Shown: positions 39,943-47,691 of the stretch, piece after piece | Layout of the letters: the number at the start of each line of letters is the position of its first letter | Numbering within the stretch: the stretch's first letter is position 1 | DNA from: an uncultured Oscillospiraceae bacterium | GTDB lineage: Bacteria > Bacillota > Clostridia > Oscillospirales > Oscillospiraceae | Direction of reading: 5' to 3' | DNA: 64,000 bases | NCBI GenBank assembly: GCA_934655875.1 | Contig: CAKUHB010000004.1 | Coordinates: forward strand, 1-64,000 | Translations under genes and position numbers: made by a program | Notes under the pieces: generated by a model | What the model was told of the DNA's origin: nothing | Databases searched by the model: none | What the model saw: only the letters and a program-made list of their open reading frames with translations

Positions 39943-41109
39943 ATGACGATCCGAAAGCGGCTGACGCGGTCGAATCTGGTGATGCTGCTGGTTCCGGCGC
40001 TGATCGCGGCGGGACTTCTGCTGCTTGGCGGCGGGCTGGCCGTTTGGCTGCTCGACCGGGTCTATCTGCCCCGGCTGGGGCTGACGCTGCACACGCTTCA
40101 TGAGACGGGCGAGCAGCTGGAGACTGTGTTTCGCGGCGCAAAGGCGATCGCCGCGGTCTATGGCGGGACGGTGCTTCTCGCGTTGCTGGCCAGTGTGGTC
40201 TTCACGAACCTCTATCTGACAAAAAACCTGTTCCGCCACATTTCTGAGCCATTGGACACGCTCGTCTCCGGCGTGCAGCGCATCCGGGACGGCGATCTGG
40301 ACTCGCCGATCGGATATGCGGGAACGGACGAATTTCGCCCGGCCTGCGACGCGGTGGACGAGATGGCCGCGCGGCTGCGTGCGTCTCTGGACGAGCTGGA
40401 ACGCCAACAGCAGCAGCGGCAGGAGCTAATTGCGGGCATGTCCCACGATCTTAAAAGTCCGCTGACCGCCATTCGCGCCTACACTGAGGGGCTTCTTGAC
40501 GGCGTGGCCGGCGATCCGGCAGCGCAGACGCGCTATCTACAGACGATCTATGCCAAGGAATCGGAGCTGGAGCAGCTGGTGAACCGGCTGTTTGCGTTTG
40601 CGAAGCTGGATCTGAACGAGACGCCCGTGCAGGTGCAGCCGCTGCCGGTCAGAGGGACGCTGCAAGCGATCGCGGACGGCTATGACGCGGACGGGCTGAC
40701 GCTTCAGCTCGGCCCGATCGAAGACGGGTACATGCTGGCAGACCGGACGCTTCTGACGCGTGTTCTGAACAATCTTCTGGACAATTGCCGCAAGTACGGC
40801 GCGGGCAGCGCCGCCATCACGGCGAACGCAGAGAACGGAACGGTCAGGATCGCCGTTTCCGACAACGGCCCGGGCGTCGACGCGGGGCAGCTGGAAAAGA
40901 TCTTCGAGCTTGGCTACCGCACCGACGGCGCGCGGCAGAATCCCGCAGGCGGCAGCGGCATCGGCCTTGCGGTCGTAAAAAAAGCCGCCGCGCAGATGCA
41001 CGGCAGTGTAAAGGCGGAAAACAGGGACAGCGGCGGACTTTGCGTGACGCTCACGCTGCCGCTTGCGAAGGAGGACGGCAATGGCCAGGATCCTGATTAT
41101 CGAGGATGA
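39943..41109 (+). CDS. Sensor histidine kinase
   Basis: 388 residues. Transmembrane segments at about 11-36 and 70-92 flank a short extracellular loop; HAMP domain follows (93-150). The phosphoacceptor is His168 in AGMSHDLKSPLTAI; the ATPase has NNLLDNCRKYG and SDNGPGV, and GGSGIGLAVVKK. ATG 39943 is preceded by a TTAACT, 17 bases, TATACT promoter. It overlaps its response regulator gene by 29 bases. Confidence 0.93.
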   Translation: MTIRKRLTRSNLVMLLVPALIAAGLLLLGGGLAVWLLDRVYLPRLGLTLHTLHETGEQLETVFRGAKAIAAVYGGTVLLALLASVVFTNLYLTKNLFRHISEPLDTLVSGVQRIRDGDLDSPIGYAGTDEFRPACDAVDEMAARLRASLDELERQQQQRQELIAGMSHDLKSPLTAIRAYTEGLLDGVAGDPAAQTRYLQTIYAKESELEQLVNRLFAFAKLDLNETPVQVQPLPVRGTLQAIADGYDADGLTLQLGPIEDGYMLADRTLLTRVLNNLLDNCRKYGAGSAAITANAENGTVRIAVSDNGPGVDAGQLEKIFELGYRTDGARQNPAGGSGIGLAVVKKAAAQMHGSVKAENRDSGGLCVTLTLPLAKEDGNGQDPDYRG

Positions 41110-41767
41110 CGCGGATATCGCCGCGATTGAGCGCGATTATCTGACGCTCTCCGGCTACGAGGTCACGATCTGCGCGGACGGGCCGTCCGGGCTACAGGCG
41201 GCGCTGGCGGGCGGATACGATCTGCTGCTTCTCGACCTGATGCTGCCCGGGATGGACGGATTCACCATCTGCCAGCAGGTGCGGCAGAAACAGAATCTGC
41301 CGATCCTGATGGTCTCCGCGCGCACCGGCGACACGGACAAGATCCGCGGGCTGGGCTTCGGCGCGGATGATTATATCGAAAAGCCCTTCTCGCCCGGCGT
41401 GCTGGTCGCGCGGGTGCGGGCGCATCTGGCGCAGGTGCAGCGCCTACAGCCGCAGGCGGCGGACACGCTGACCGTCGGCCCGCTCACCGCGGAGCCGGAG
41501 GCGCGGCGGATCCTGAAAAACGGCGCGGAGATTCCGCTCAAGAACCGGGAATATGAGCTTCTGCTGTTTCTGATGCGCCATCCGGGGCAGGTCTTCAGCC
41601 GCGAGGATCTGTATGAGCTGATCTGGGGGCTGGAATCCATGGGAGATAATATTACAGTTGCTGTTCACATTGGCCGGATCCGTGATAAAATAGAGGACGA
41701 TCCGGCAAGCCCCCGTCTTTTGCAGACGGTCTGGGGCGTTGGATATCGACTGAATAAAGGAGATTGA
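41081..41767 (+). CDS. OmpR family response regulator
   Basis: 228 residues. Receiver domain with Asp52 in LLLLDLMLPGMDG and lysine in DDYIEKPF; the C-terminal winged helix has LKNREYELLLFLMRHPGQVF and RDKIEDDPASPRLLQTVWGV followed by GYRL. It is the cognate regulator of the overlapping kinase; GAAGGAGGAC precedes the ATG at 41081. Confidence 0.94.
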   Translation: MARILIIEDDADIAAIERDYLTLSGYEVTICADGPSGLQAALAGGYDLLLLDLMLPGMDGFTICQQVRQKQNLPILMVSARTGDTDKIRGLGFGADDYIEKPFSPGVLVARVRAHLAQVQRLQPQAADTLTVGPLTAEPEARRILKNGAEIPLKNREYELLLFLMRHPGQVFSREDLYELIWGLESMGDNITVAVHIGRIRDKIEDDPASPRLLQTVWGVGYRLNKGD

Positions 41768-41774
41768 GGAAAAA

Positions 41775-42635
41775 ATGTGGGTTCTGTATGCGTTCGGCTC
41801 GGCACTGTTTGCGGGGTTGACGGCGGTGCTTGCCAAGTGCGGCATCCGCAAGACAGATTCGACGGTCGCGACCGCCATCCGGACGATCGTGGTGCTGGCC
41901 TTTTCGTGGCTGATGGTATTTATCGTCGGCTCGCAGGGCGAGCTGTCAGCGATCAGCGGGCGGACGCTGCTGTTTCTGATCCTGTCCGGCCTTGCCACGG
42001 GCGCAAGCTGGCTGTGCTATTTCCACGCGCTGCAAATCGGCGATATCAACAAGGTCGTGCCGGTCGACAAGTCCAGCACGGTTCTGACCATTCTGCTGGC
42101 CGTCATTTTCCTGCATGAATCCCTGAGCGCCGCGAAAGGCGCGGGGATCGTATTGATCGCAGCCGGTACATATCTCATGATCGAGAAAAAGCAGTCGGAC
42201 GGCACAGCGAAAAAAGGCGGCAGCTGGCTTCTGTACGCGGCGGGCTCCGCCGTGTTTGCAAGCCTGACGTCCATTCTTGGTAAGATCGGCATTTCGGGCG
42301 TGGAGTCCAACCTTGGCACGGCCATCCGCACGGGCGTGGTGCTGCTCATGTCATGGATGATGGTCTTCGTCACCGGCAAAGGGCAGCTCGTGCGCGCAGT
42401 GCCGAAGGGCGAGCTTGGCTTTATCTGCCTGTCCGGGCTTGCCACGGGCGGCAGCTGGCTCTGCTACTACAAGGCCTTGCAGGACGGCCCGGCCAGCGTG
42501 GTGGCTCCCATCGATAAATTGAGCATTCTGGTGACGATCTTATTCTCGTATCTGGTCTTCCACGAGAAGCTGACGAAAAAATCGGCCATTGGCCTTGTGC
42601 TCGTGGTCGGCGGCACGCTTCTGATGCTGGTGTGA
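41775..42635 (+). CDS. EamA family transporter
   Basis: 286 residues with ten hydrophobic segments forming two EamA repeats; each repeat has LATGASWLCYFHALQIGD / LATGGSWLCYYKALQDGP and a later IFLHESL / LVFHEKL. The family exports metabolites or amino acids. It lies 7 bases after the response regulator and may be co-transcribed with the two-component system. Confidence 0.93.
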   Translation: MWVLYAFGSALFAGLTAVLAKCGIRKTDSTVATAIRTIVVLAFSWLMVFIVGSQGELSAISGRTLLFLILSGLATGASWLCYFHALQIGDINKVVPVDKSSTVLTILLAVIFLHESLSAAKGAGIVLIAAGTYLMIEKKQSDGTAKKGGSWLLYAAGSAVFASLTSILGKIGISGVESNLGTAIRTGVVLLMSWMMVFVTGKGQLVRAVPKGELGFICLSGLATGGSWLCYYKALQDGPASVVAPIDKLSILVTILFSYLVFHEKLTKKSAIGLVLVVGGTLLMLV

Positions 42636-42702
42636 GCTGGCTTTCTGAAACATTGAGATTGTCAAAATAGCATTGTCCGTGTTGGACTGAAAACCTTCTG
42701 AT

Positions 42703-42820
42703 TTGTCTGTAGGGGACGATGCCCACATCGTCCCGGCAGAACAGGCCGATTTCACGGAAGTCTACGGCAAATTCGCAACCTTTCTCGGGCCGATGTAGGC
42801 ATCGGCCCCTACACGGACAG
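42703..42820. repeat. Intergenic GTAGGGG dyad repeat, copy A
   Basis: Two hairpins flank a spacer: GGGACGATG/CATCGTCCC near 42713-42735 and GGGCCGATG/CATCGGCCC near 42788-42809, with terminal GTAGGGG and CCCCTAC. Copies at 47493 and 55286 share the ends and part of the spacer (CGGCAAATTCG). The rest of 42636-42913 holds no gene. Confidence 0.8.
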
Positions 42821-42913
42821 TGCATTTTCATACTGCTTTGTTGACAACCTGAAAAACATCCCCTACGATTGCAGGAGATGCTTTTTATCTGATTATCTGA
42901 AGGAGTATCCCCC

Positions 42914-43801
42914 ATGATCTTATCGGCATTTCACGGCTTCTGCATGGCGCTGGCGGACAGTGTTCCGGGCGTGTCCGGCGGGACGATCGCGTTCATTCTC
43001 GGGTTCTACGACCGGTTTCTGGACGCGCTGCACGGGCTGTTCGGGAAGGACGCCGCTGCGCGGAAGGACGCTGTCCGATATCTTCTGAAGCTGGGGCTTG
43101 GATGGGTCATTGGCATGGGGATATGCGTGCTGGTGCTGTCGCAGCTCTTTGCGGCGCATATTTACTTCATGAGCAGTCTGTTTCTGGGGCTGACGCTGAC
43201 ATCGTTCCCGCTCGTGGTGCGTGCGGAGGCGGACGTGCTGCGCGGCAGGGTAAAGCATCTGCCGTTTGCGGCGCTCGGGCTGGCGCTCGTGGTCGGGCTG
43301 ACGCTGCTGCGGGACGATGTGTCTGCCGTGCGCATCCAGTTTACGGGGGTACATGTCTGGACGCTTGGGTATCTCTTTGTCTCCGGTGCGGTGGCGATCA
43401 CAGCGATGGTACTGCCGGGCATTTCCGGCTCGACGATCCTGCTGATTGCAGGCGTCTATCTGCCGGCCATTCAGGCGCTGCGCAGTCTTTTTGAGCTGGA
43501 TTTCTCGGTGCTTCCCGGGCTTTGCGCGCTGGCGCTCGGCTTTGTGGCGGGCGTGGGGCTGTCCATCCGCGCGATCCGCGTGGCGCTGAAGAAATACCGC
43601 AGCCAGATGGTCTGGCTCATTCTGGGACTGATGGCGGGGTCGCTTTACGCCATCGCCATGGGTCCTGCCGGGCTGGACACGCCGCTGCCGCCGGTCGGGG
43701 TGCAGACCTTTTCGGTTCCCGGCTTTTTGCTCGGCGTTCTGATTTTATTGGGCCTGGACGCGCTCCGGCGGAAGACGGCGCGAAAAAAATCCGGAGCTTA
43801 G
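42914..43801 (+). CDS. DUF368 / PopT-type polyprenyl-phosphate transporter
   Basis: 295 residues with about eight hydrophobic segments. The start LADSVPGVSGGTIAFILGFY and the repeat ITAMVLPGISGSTILLIAGV are the paired DUF368 signatures. DUF368 proteins (PopT) have been shown to translocate undecaprenyl phosphate, recycling the cell-wall lipid carrier. GAAGGAGTATCCCCC precedes the ATG. It ends in the inverted repeat shared with the convergent gene. Confidence 0.93.
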   Translation: MILSAFHGFCMALADSVPGVSGGTIAFILGFYDRFLDALHGLFGKDAAARKDAVRYLLKLGLGWVIGMGICVLVLSQLFAAHIYFMSSLFLGLTLTSFPLVVRAEADVLRGRVKHLPFAALGLALVVGLTLLRDDVSAVRIQFTGVHVWTLGYLFVSGAVAITAMVLPGISGSTILLIAGVYLPAIQALRSLFELDFSVLPGLCALALGFVAGVGLSIRAIRVALKKYRSQMVWLILGLMAGSLYAIAMGPAGLDTPLPPVGVQTFSVPGFLLGVLILLGLDALRRKTARKKSGA

Positions 43802-43846
43802 CGTCGTTTGACAAGGGCACGCATGCCCTTGTCAAGCGACGCTAAA
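43796..43846. terminator. Long inverted repeat shared by two convergent genes
   Basis: TTAGCGTCGTTTGACAAGGG plus CA (43798-43819) pairs with TG plus CCCTTGTCAAGCGACGCTAA (43824-43845), one G-U mismatch in 22 bp. The TAG stop codons of both convergent genes lie in the outer arms. Lacks a long T-tract; likely a two-way terminator or transcript end. Confidence 0.8.
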
Positions 43847-45341
43847 GCAGCGTGAACGTCCGGTCTTCAAATTCTTTGATCTGAAACACCGCACACCATT
43901 CCACATCGCTCTGCACCGGTTCAAAATGCAGCGAGGAGCAGGCGGCGTGCAGACCGCTCTGCGCGTCCGCGCCGGTCACGACGGCGGTCGGGCCGTCCGC
44001 GCCGCCGATGATGCCGATGACGCTGCACGTGCCGTCCTCCAGGTGCGTGGGCCGCGGGCGGTCACCCGGCGCGCAGTCGCGGAGGAAGAGCCGGTCGGAC
44101 GGCTCCGGCGAGAGGGTATACTGCATGGCAATAAAATGCGTGGGATAGAGCCAGTGGCCGGAGCGGCTGGCGTTTTCCGGCAAGGTCTCCTGCTCCAGCG
44201 CCTGTACGGTCAGCGTACAGGCATTTTTTGTGACCGGATGATAAATCGTGAAGCTCTCCCCTGCCCGGTGCGCGCAAAAGCGCAGCGCCGGACGCGGTTC
44301 CGGCTCCTGCTGCAGGTTCAAGGACAGCGTCCGGACAGATGCGGGACGCTTGCCCGTCCATGCGAAGGACGACCGGGAGATCATCCAGCCGTCACGCTCG
44401 TCCAGCTTGTAGTGGCGGACGGCGCGGAGCGCGTCCTGCTGCTCGTCCGGCGGCAGGCAGGGGTTGAAGCCGACGCCGCTGCCGCGCGACAGGCGCAGCG
44501 GCTGCGCGTTTGCAGTGAGCGTCGGGCAAAAATCGAAGGACATTGGGCTTTCGCGCCCCAGCTCGAGCTGCTGTTCACAGGTAAAAGCTTCTTCCGGGGT
44601 CTGCCTTTCGTGCAGATCCCATTTTTTCATATATGCGCGGATCTCCTCCGCCGGAACGCGCATACAGAAATCGACGACCAGCCCCTTGCCGCACACATAG
44701 GCCGCGGGGATGACAAAGTCACGCTCCGCCCAGCGAAGCGTTTTGCCGACCGGAAGCTCCGTCCCGGCGTGATCGCGGCCGGAATGGCCCCAGAAGTTCC
44801 CGTCAAAGAAGACCTGCCAGCGCTCGGCGGATTTGGCCTGCGGAAGATCGACAGTCTCGTAATATTCTTCAGAGAAGCGGAGCTTAGAAGGGTCGAAAGA
44901 AGCCTGAAGCGCGTGGAGGTAGGCCCAAGGCTCCTCTATGGGCGTCAAGTGCAGGGCTTCCGCAAGCGCATCCAGCACGCGCCGCTGGTCCTTCGTCAGG
45001 GGATTTTCCCGCAGGAAGGCGTCGAACTGCGGCTGCTGCCACTGGTGCGCCTGTTCGAGCGCCGCAGCATCTCCGCAGGCGAGCAGCAGACGCAGAAAAT
45101 CCTCAAAGCTGTTCGCCAACGGGTGTACAAAGTCCGGCGCACCGTTCATCGGGCTGACGGCAAAGACCATATCGCCGAAGCCGCGGATGAAGCAGTAGTG
45201 AATGCCATCCACGCCTGCCCAGCCAAAAATTTCCGCGCCCACCGGCGTACAGAAATACGGTTCCGTGTCCTCGCGCCGCTCAACGCCGAGCGGCGAAAGG
45301 TCAAAGCCAAGGCGCAGGAAGGTCTGATAGGTCTCAACCAT
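43842..45341 (-). CDS. Protein of unknown function with GIIGGADGPTAV motif
   Basis: About 499 residues. I do not recognise the family. It has no signal peptide or membrane segments. Aromatic-rich regions include FGWAGVDGIHYCFIRGFGDM, ERWQVFFDGNFWGHSGRDH and FAWTGKRPASV. Near the C-terminus lies SVIGIIGGADGPTAVVTG, a motif otherwise familiar from sodium-pumping decarboxylase beta subunits; that membrane domain is not present here. The start is at 45341 (others at 45347 and 45356 possible) because the promoter TTGCAG, 17 bases, TATACT lies directly upstream on the minus strand. Confidence 0.72.
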   Translation of the reverse strand: MVETYQTFLRLGFDLSPLGVERREDTEPYFCTPVGAEIFGWAGVDGIHYCFIRGFGDMVFAVSPMNGAPDFVHPLANSFEDFLRLLLACGDAAALEQAHQWQQPQFDAFLRENPLTKDQRRVLDALAEALHLTPIEEPWAYLHALQASFDPSKLRFSEEYYETVDLPQAKSAERWQVFFDGNFWGHSGRDHAGTELPVGKTLRWAERDFVIPAAYVCGKGLVVDFCMRVPAEEIRAYMKKWDLHERQTPEEAFTCEQQLELGRESPMSFDFCPTLTANAQPLRLSRGSGVGFNPCLPPDEQQDALRAVRHYKLDERDGWMISRSSFAWTGKRPASVRTLSLNLQQEPEPRPALRFCAHRAGESFTIYHPVTKNACTLTVQALEQETLPENASRSGHWLYPTHFIAMQYTLSPEPSDRLFLRDCAPGDRPRPTHLEDGTCSVIGIIGGADGPTAVVTGADAQSGLHAACSSLHFEPVQSDVEWCAVFQIKEFEDRTFTLL

Positions 45342-45423
45342 GCTCATGCTCTCCATCTGTTTGAAAGTCTGCGTCCAGTATAGCATGGCAGATAGCTTCC
45401 TGCAATCCGGCGAAAAATTTCTC

Positions 45424-45452
45424 TTGACTTTCGTTGTCTAATGGTGTAGACT
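45424..45452 (+). promoter_or_regulatory. Promoter of the blaI-M56 operon
   Basis: TTGACT at 45424-45429, 17 bases, TAGACT at 45447-45452. Confidence 0.85.
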
Positions 45453-45477
45453 TTCATCATCGTCTACGAGAGTAGAC
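45436..45477 (+). promoter_or_regulatory. Two BlaI-type operators
   Basis: GTCTA-ATGGTG-TAGAC at 45436-45451, overlapping the -10 box, and GTCTAC-GAGA-GTAGAC at 45462-45477. Both are 16-bp inverted repeats with the same half-site, directly before blaI, as expected for autorepression. Confidence 0.82.
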
Positions 45478-45495
45478 AAAAGGAGGCGATGCAGA

Positions 45496-45867
45496 TTGGA
45501 AATTCCGAAAATCCACGAGGGTGAATACCGGTTCTGCCTGATCATGTGGGAACACGCGCCTATCTCCGCCGCGCAGCTGGCGAAGCTGTGTCAGGAGCAG
45601 CTCGGGTGGAAGCGGACGACGACCTACACCGTGATCAAGCGGCTGGGTGAGCGCGGGATCCTGAAAAACGAAGACGGCGTCGTGACGGCGCTGATCTCCA
45701 AGGAGGACGCGCAGGCGTATGAGATCGACGAGCTGGTCGAAAAGAGGTTTGAAGGGTCTCTGCCTGCGTTTCTGACCGCGTTCACAAAGCGGCAGACGCT
45801 GACAGACAGCGACCTGGACGAGGTGCAGCAGATGATCGACCGCATCCGGAACGGAGGGACACCATGA
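45496..45867 (+). CDS. BlaI/MecI family repressor
   Basis: 123 residues, TTG start 9 bases after AGGAGG. The winged helix (about 8-75) has ISAAQLAKLCQEQLGWKRTT and TVIKRLGERGILKNED, typical of BlaI/MecI. The C-terminal helices serve dimerisation and carry the usual protease-sensitive region. Its stop overlaps the M56 gene start (ATGA). Two inverted repeats upstream are its probable binding sites. Confidence 0.93.
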   Translation: MEIPKIHEGEYRFCLIMWEHAPISAAQLAKLCQEQLGWKRTTTYTVIKRLGERGILKNEDGVVTALISKEDAQAYEIDELVEKRFEGSLPAFLTAFTKRQTLTDSDLDEVQQMIDRIRNGGTP

Positions 45868-47408
45868 GCGCACTGTTTCTGAAGCTTGTCAACATGAGCT
45901 TGTCCGCAAGCTGGCTCGTGCTGGCGCTGCTTGCGCTGCGGCTTGCATTGAAGCGGGCGCCGAAGTGGGTGAACGTCCTGCTGTGGGGCATGGTCGGCGT
46001 GCGGCTGGTGCTGCCAGTCTCGATTGAAAGCACGTTGAGCCTTGTGCCGAGTGCGGAGCCGGTCAGTCCGGCGATCATCGGCGGCGCGGCTGTCCGGGTG
46101 AGCGGCGCAGCTGCCGCGGGCGCGGCGAACAGTCCGGCTGCCGCGGGGCCGGGACTTGTAGAAATTATGTCCTATGTCTGGGCAGCTGGCGCGATCCTTC
46201 TCTTTTTATATTCGGTCGTCAGCTGGCTGCGGTTACAGGTCCGGGTGCGCGAGGCAGTGCGGCTGCAGGGTCGGATCTACCAGAGCGAGCGGATCGATTC
46301 GCCGTTCGTGCTGGGGATCATCCGGCCGAGGATCTATCTCCCCTATCAGCTCGGCCGCGAGGAGCTGACCCACGTGCTTGCACACGAGCAGGCGCATATC
46401 GCGCGGAAGGATCACTGGTGGAAGCCGCTGGGGTTTCTGCTGCTGATGGTCTACTGGTTCAATCCGATCTTATGGCTGGCCTACGTGCTGCTGTGCCGGG
46501 ACATTGAGCTGGCGTGCGACGAGCGCGTGATCCGCAAACTGAACAACGAACAGAGAGCCGACTATGCCCGGACGCTCGTGGCGTGCAGCATGGACCGCCG
46601 CGCGGTCGTGGCCTGCCCGCTCGCGTTCGGAGAAATCGGAGTAAAGGAGCGTGTCAAATCTGTTATGAACTACAAAAAACCAACATTCTGGATCATTCTT
46701 CTGGTGGCCGTCGTCTGCATCGCCGTCGCGGTGTGCTTTTTGACGAACCCGAAGACAGACAATTCTCAAACCGCCGACGAGCCTGCCGTGGAAGCCCCGG
46801 CGGAGCCTGCACAAACACCGGCCGATACAACACCGGAGGAAACACCCGCGGAAACACCGGCGGAGCCTGCGCAGGCAGCTGACGATACGCAACCGTCCGA
46901 CACCGCCGAGACGCCCGCCGAGACGGCTCCGGAGACCGATCCCCTGCTGGAGCAGGCGATCTCGGACGCCATCTATGCGCGCTACGCGAGTGACGAGCGG
47001 CAAGGTACCCTGTGGATCGGTGACGAGACGGAGGGCATGGTCTGGGCAGAATCGCACGTGCTTCTGGCAAAGGAAGACCGTGTCGCAGGCGATACGGTCG
47101 TGGAAACGACGGTGTATCTGCTTGTCTTGCAGGAGCAGTTCAGCGAGCAGGACGGTGCGCTGACCGTGGAGAGCGGCGCTGCCTGCCCCACCGCGATCAC
47201 GTTCCGCAGGGGCGATGACGGCTCATACGCCGCTGTGGAGGAATATTGGGAGCCGCGGGACGGCGACGCATATGTCACCGATACCCGCGACAAGTTCCCT
47301 GCCGCTGCTGCCGAGGAAGCGCTGATGAACGATCAGTCCTATATCGACGATCTGCTCGCACAGTGCTATCAGAACGCGCTCGCAGCGCTGAACGGTTCCG
47401 GCCGGTAA
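45864..47408 (+). CDS. M56 family metallopeptidase (BlaR1-like) with novel sensor
   Basis: 514 residues. An N-terminal membrane domain carries the zinc protease motif His174-Glu175-xx-His178 in LAHEQAHIARKDHWW and the third ligand region ELACDERV. A further membrane segment lies near 270-290, followed by a Pro/Thr/Glu repeat linker (about 300-360) and a C-terminal domain of about 150 residues that is not a penicillin-binding sensor. It should cleave BlaI when a signal reaches the extracellular domain; the ligand is unknown. Confidence 0.9.
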   Translation: MSALFLKLVNMSLSASWLVLALLALRLALKRAPKWVNVLLWGMVGVRLVLPVSIESTLSLVPSAEPVSPAIIGGAAVRVSGAAAAGAANSPAAAGPGLVEIMSYVWAAGAILLFLYSVVSWLRLQVRVREAVRLQGRIYQSERIDSPFVLGIIRPRIYLPYQLGREELTHVLAHEQAHIARKDHWWKPLGFLLLMVYWFNPILWLAYVLLCRDIELACDERVIRKLNNEQRADYARTLVACSMDRRAVVACPLAFGEIGVKERVKSVMNYKKPTFWIILLVAVVCIAVAVCFLTNPKTDNSQTADEPAVEAPAEPAQTPADTTPEETPAETPAEPAQAADDTQPSDTAETPAETAPETDPLLEQAISDAIYARYASDERQGTLWIGDETEGMVWAESHVLLAKEDRVAGDTVVETTVYLLVLQEQFSEQDGALTVESGAACPTAITFRRGDDGSYAAVEEYWEPRDGDAYVTDTRDKFPAAAAEEALMNDQSYIDDLLAQCYQNALAALNGSGR

Positions 47409-47415
47409 AAAAGGC

Positions 47416-47455
47416 ATCCCGCCCGCAGGTTTTTTCTGCGGGCGGGATACGTTTA
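47416..47455 (+). terminator. Terminator of the blaI-M56 operon
   Basis: ATCCCGCCCGCAG at 47416-47428 pairs perfectly with CTGCGGGCGGGAT at 47436-47448, then ACGTTTAT. Confidence 0.88.
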
Positions 47456-47492
47456 TCTGGGAAGGATCTGCATGAAGCAGCAGGAGATATGC

Positions 47493-47609
47493 GTTGTCTG
47501 TGTAGGGGCCGATGCCTACATTGACCCAGCAGAACGAGCCGATTTTCGAGGGTTTACGGCAAATTCGTAACCTCTGCAGCGGGACGATGTGGGCATCGTC
47601 CCCTACGAG
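47493..47609. repeat. Intergenic GTAGGGG dyad repeat, copy B
   Basis: Same orientation as copy A: GTAGGGGCCGATGCCTACAT at 47502, a spacer with ACGGCAAATTCG, and GGGACGATGTGGGCATCGTC near 47581 ending in CCCCTAC. No gene seen in 47409-47691. Confidence 0.8.
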
Positions 47610-47691
47610 CAAACCAGAAGCGTTTCAGCAAAGAACAGACATCGTTGGTGCCGGCAGTCGTCACCACCTGTAGGTGGGATCTGGGGGGGTA

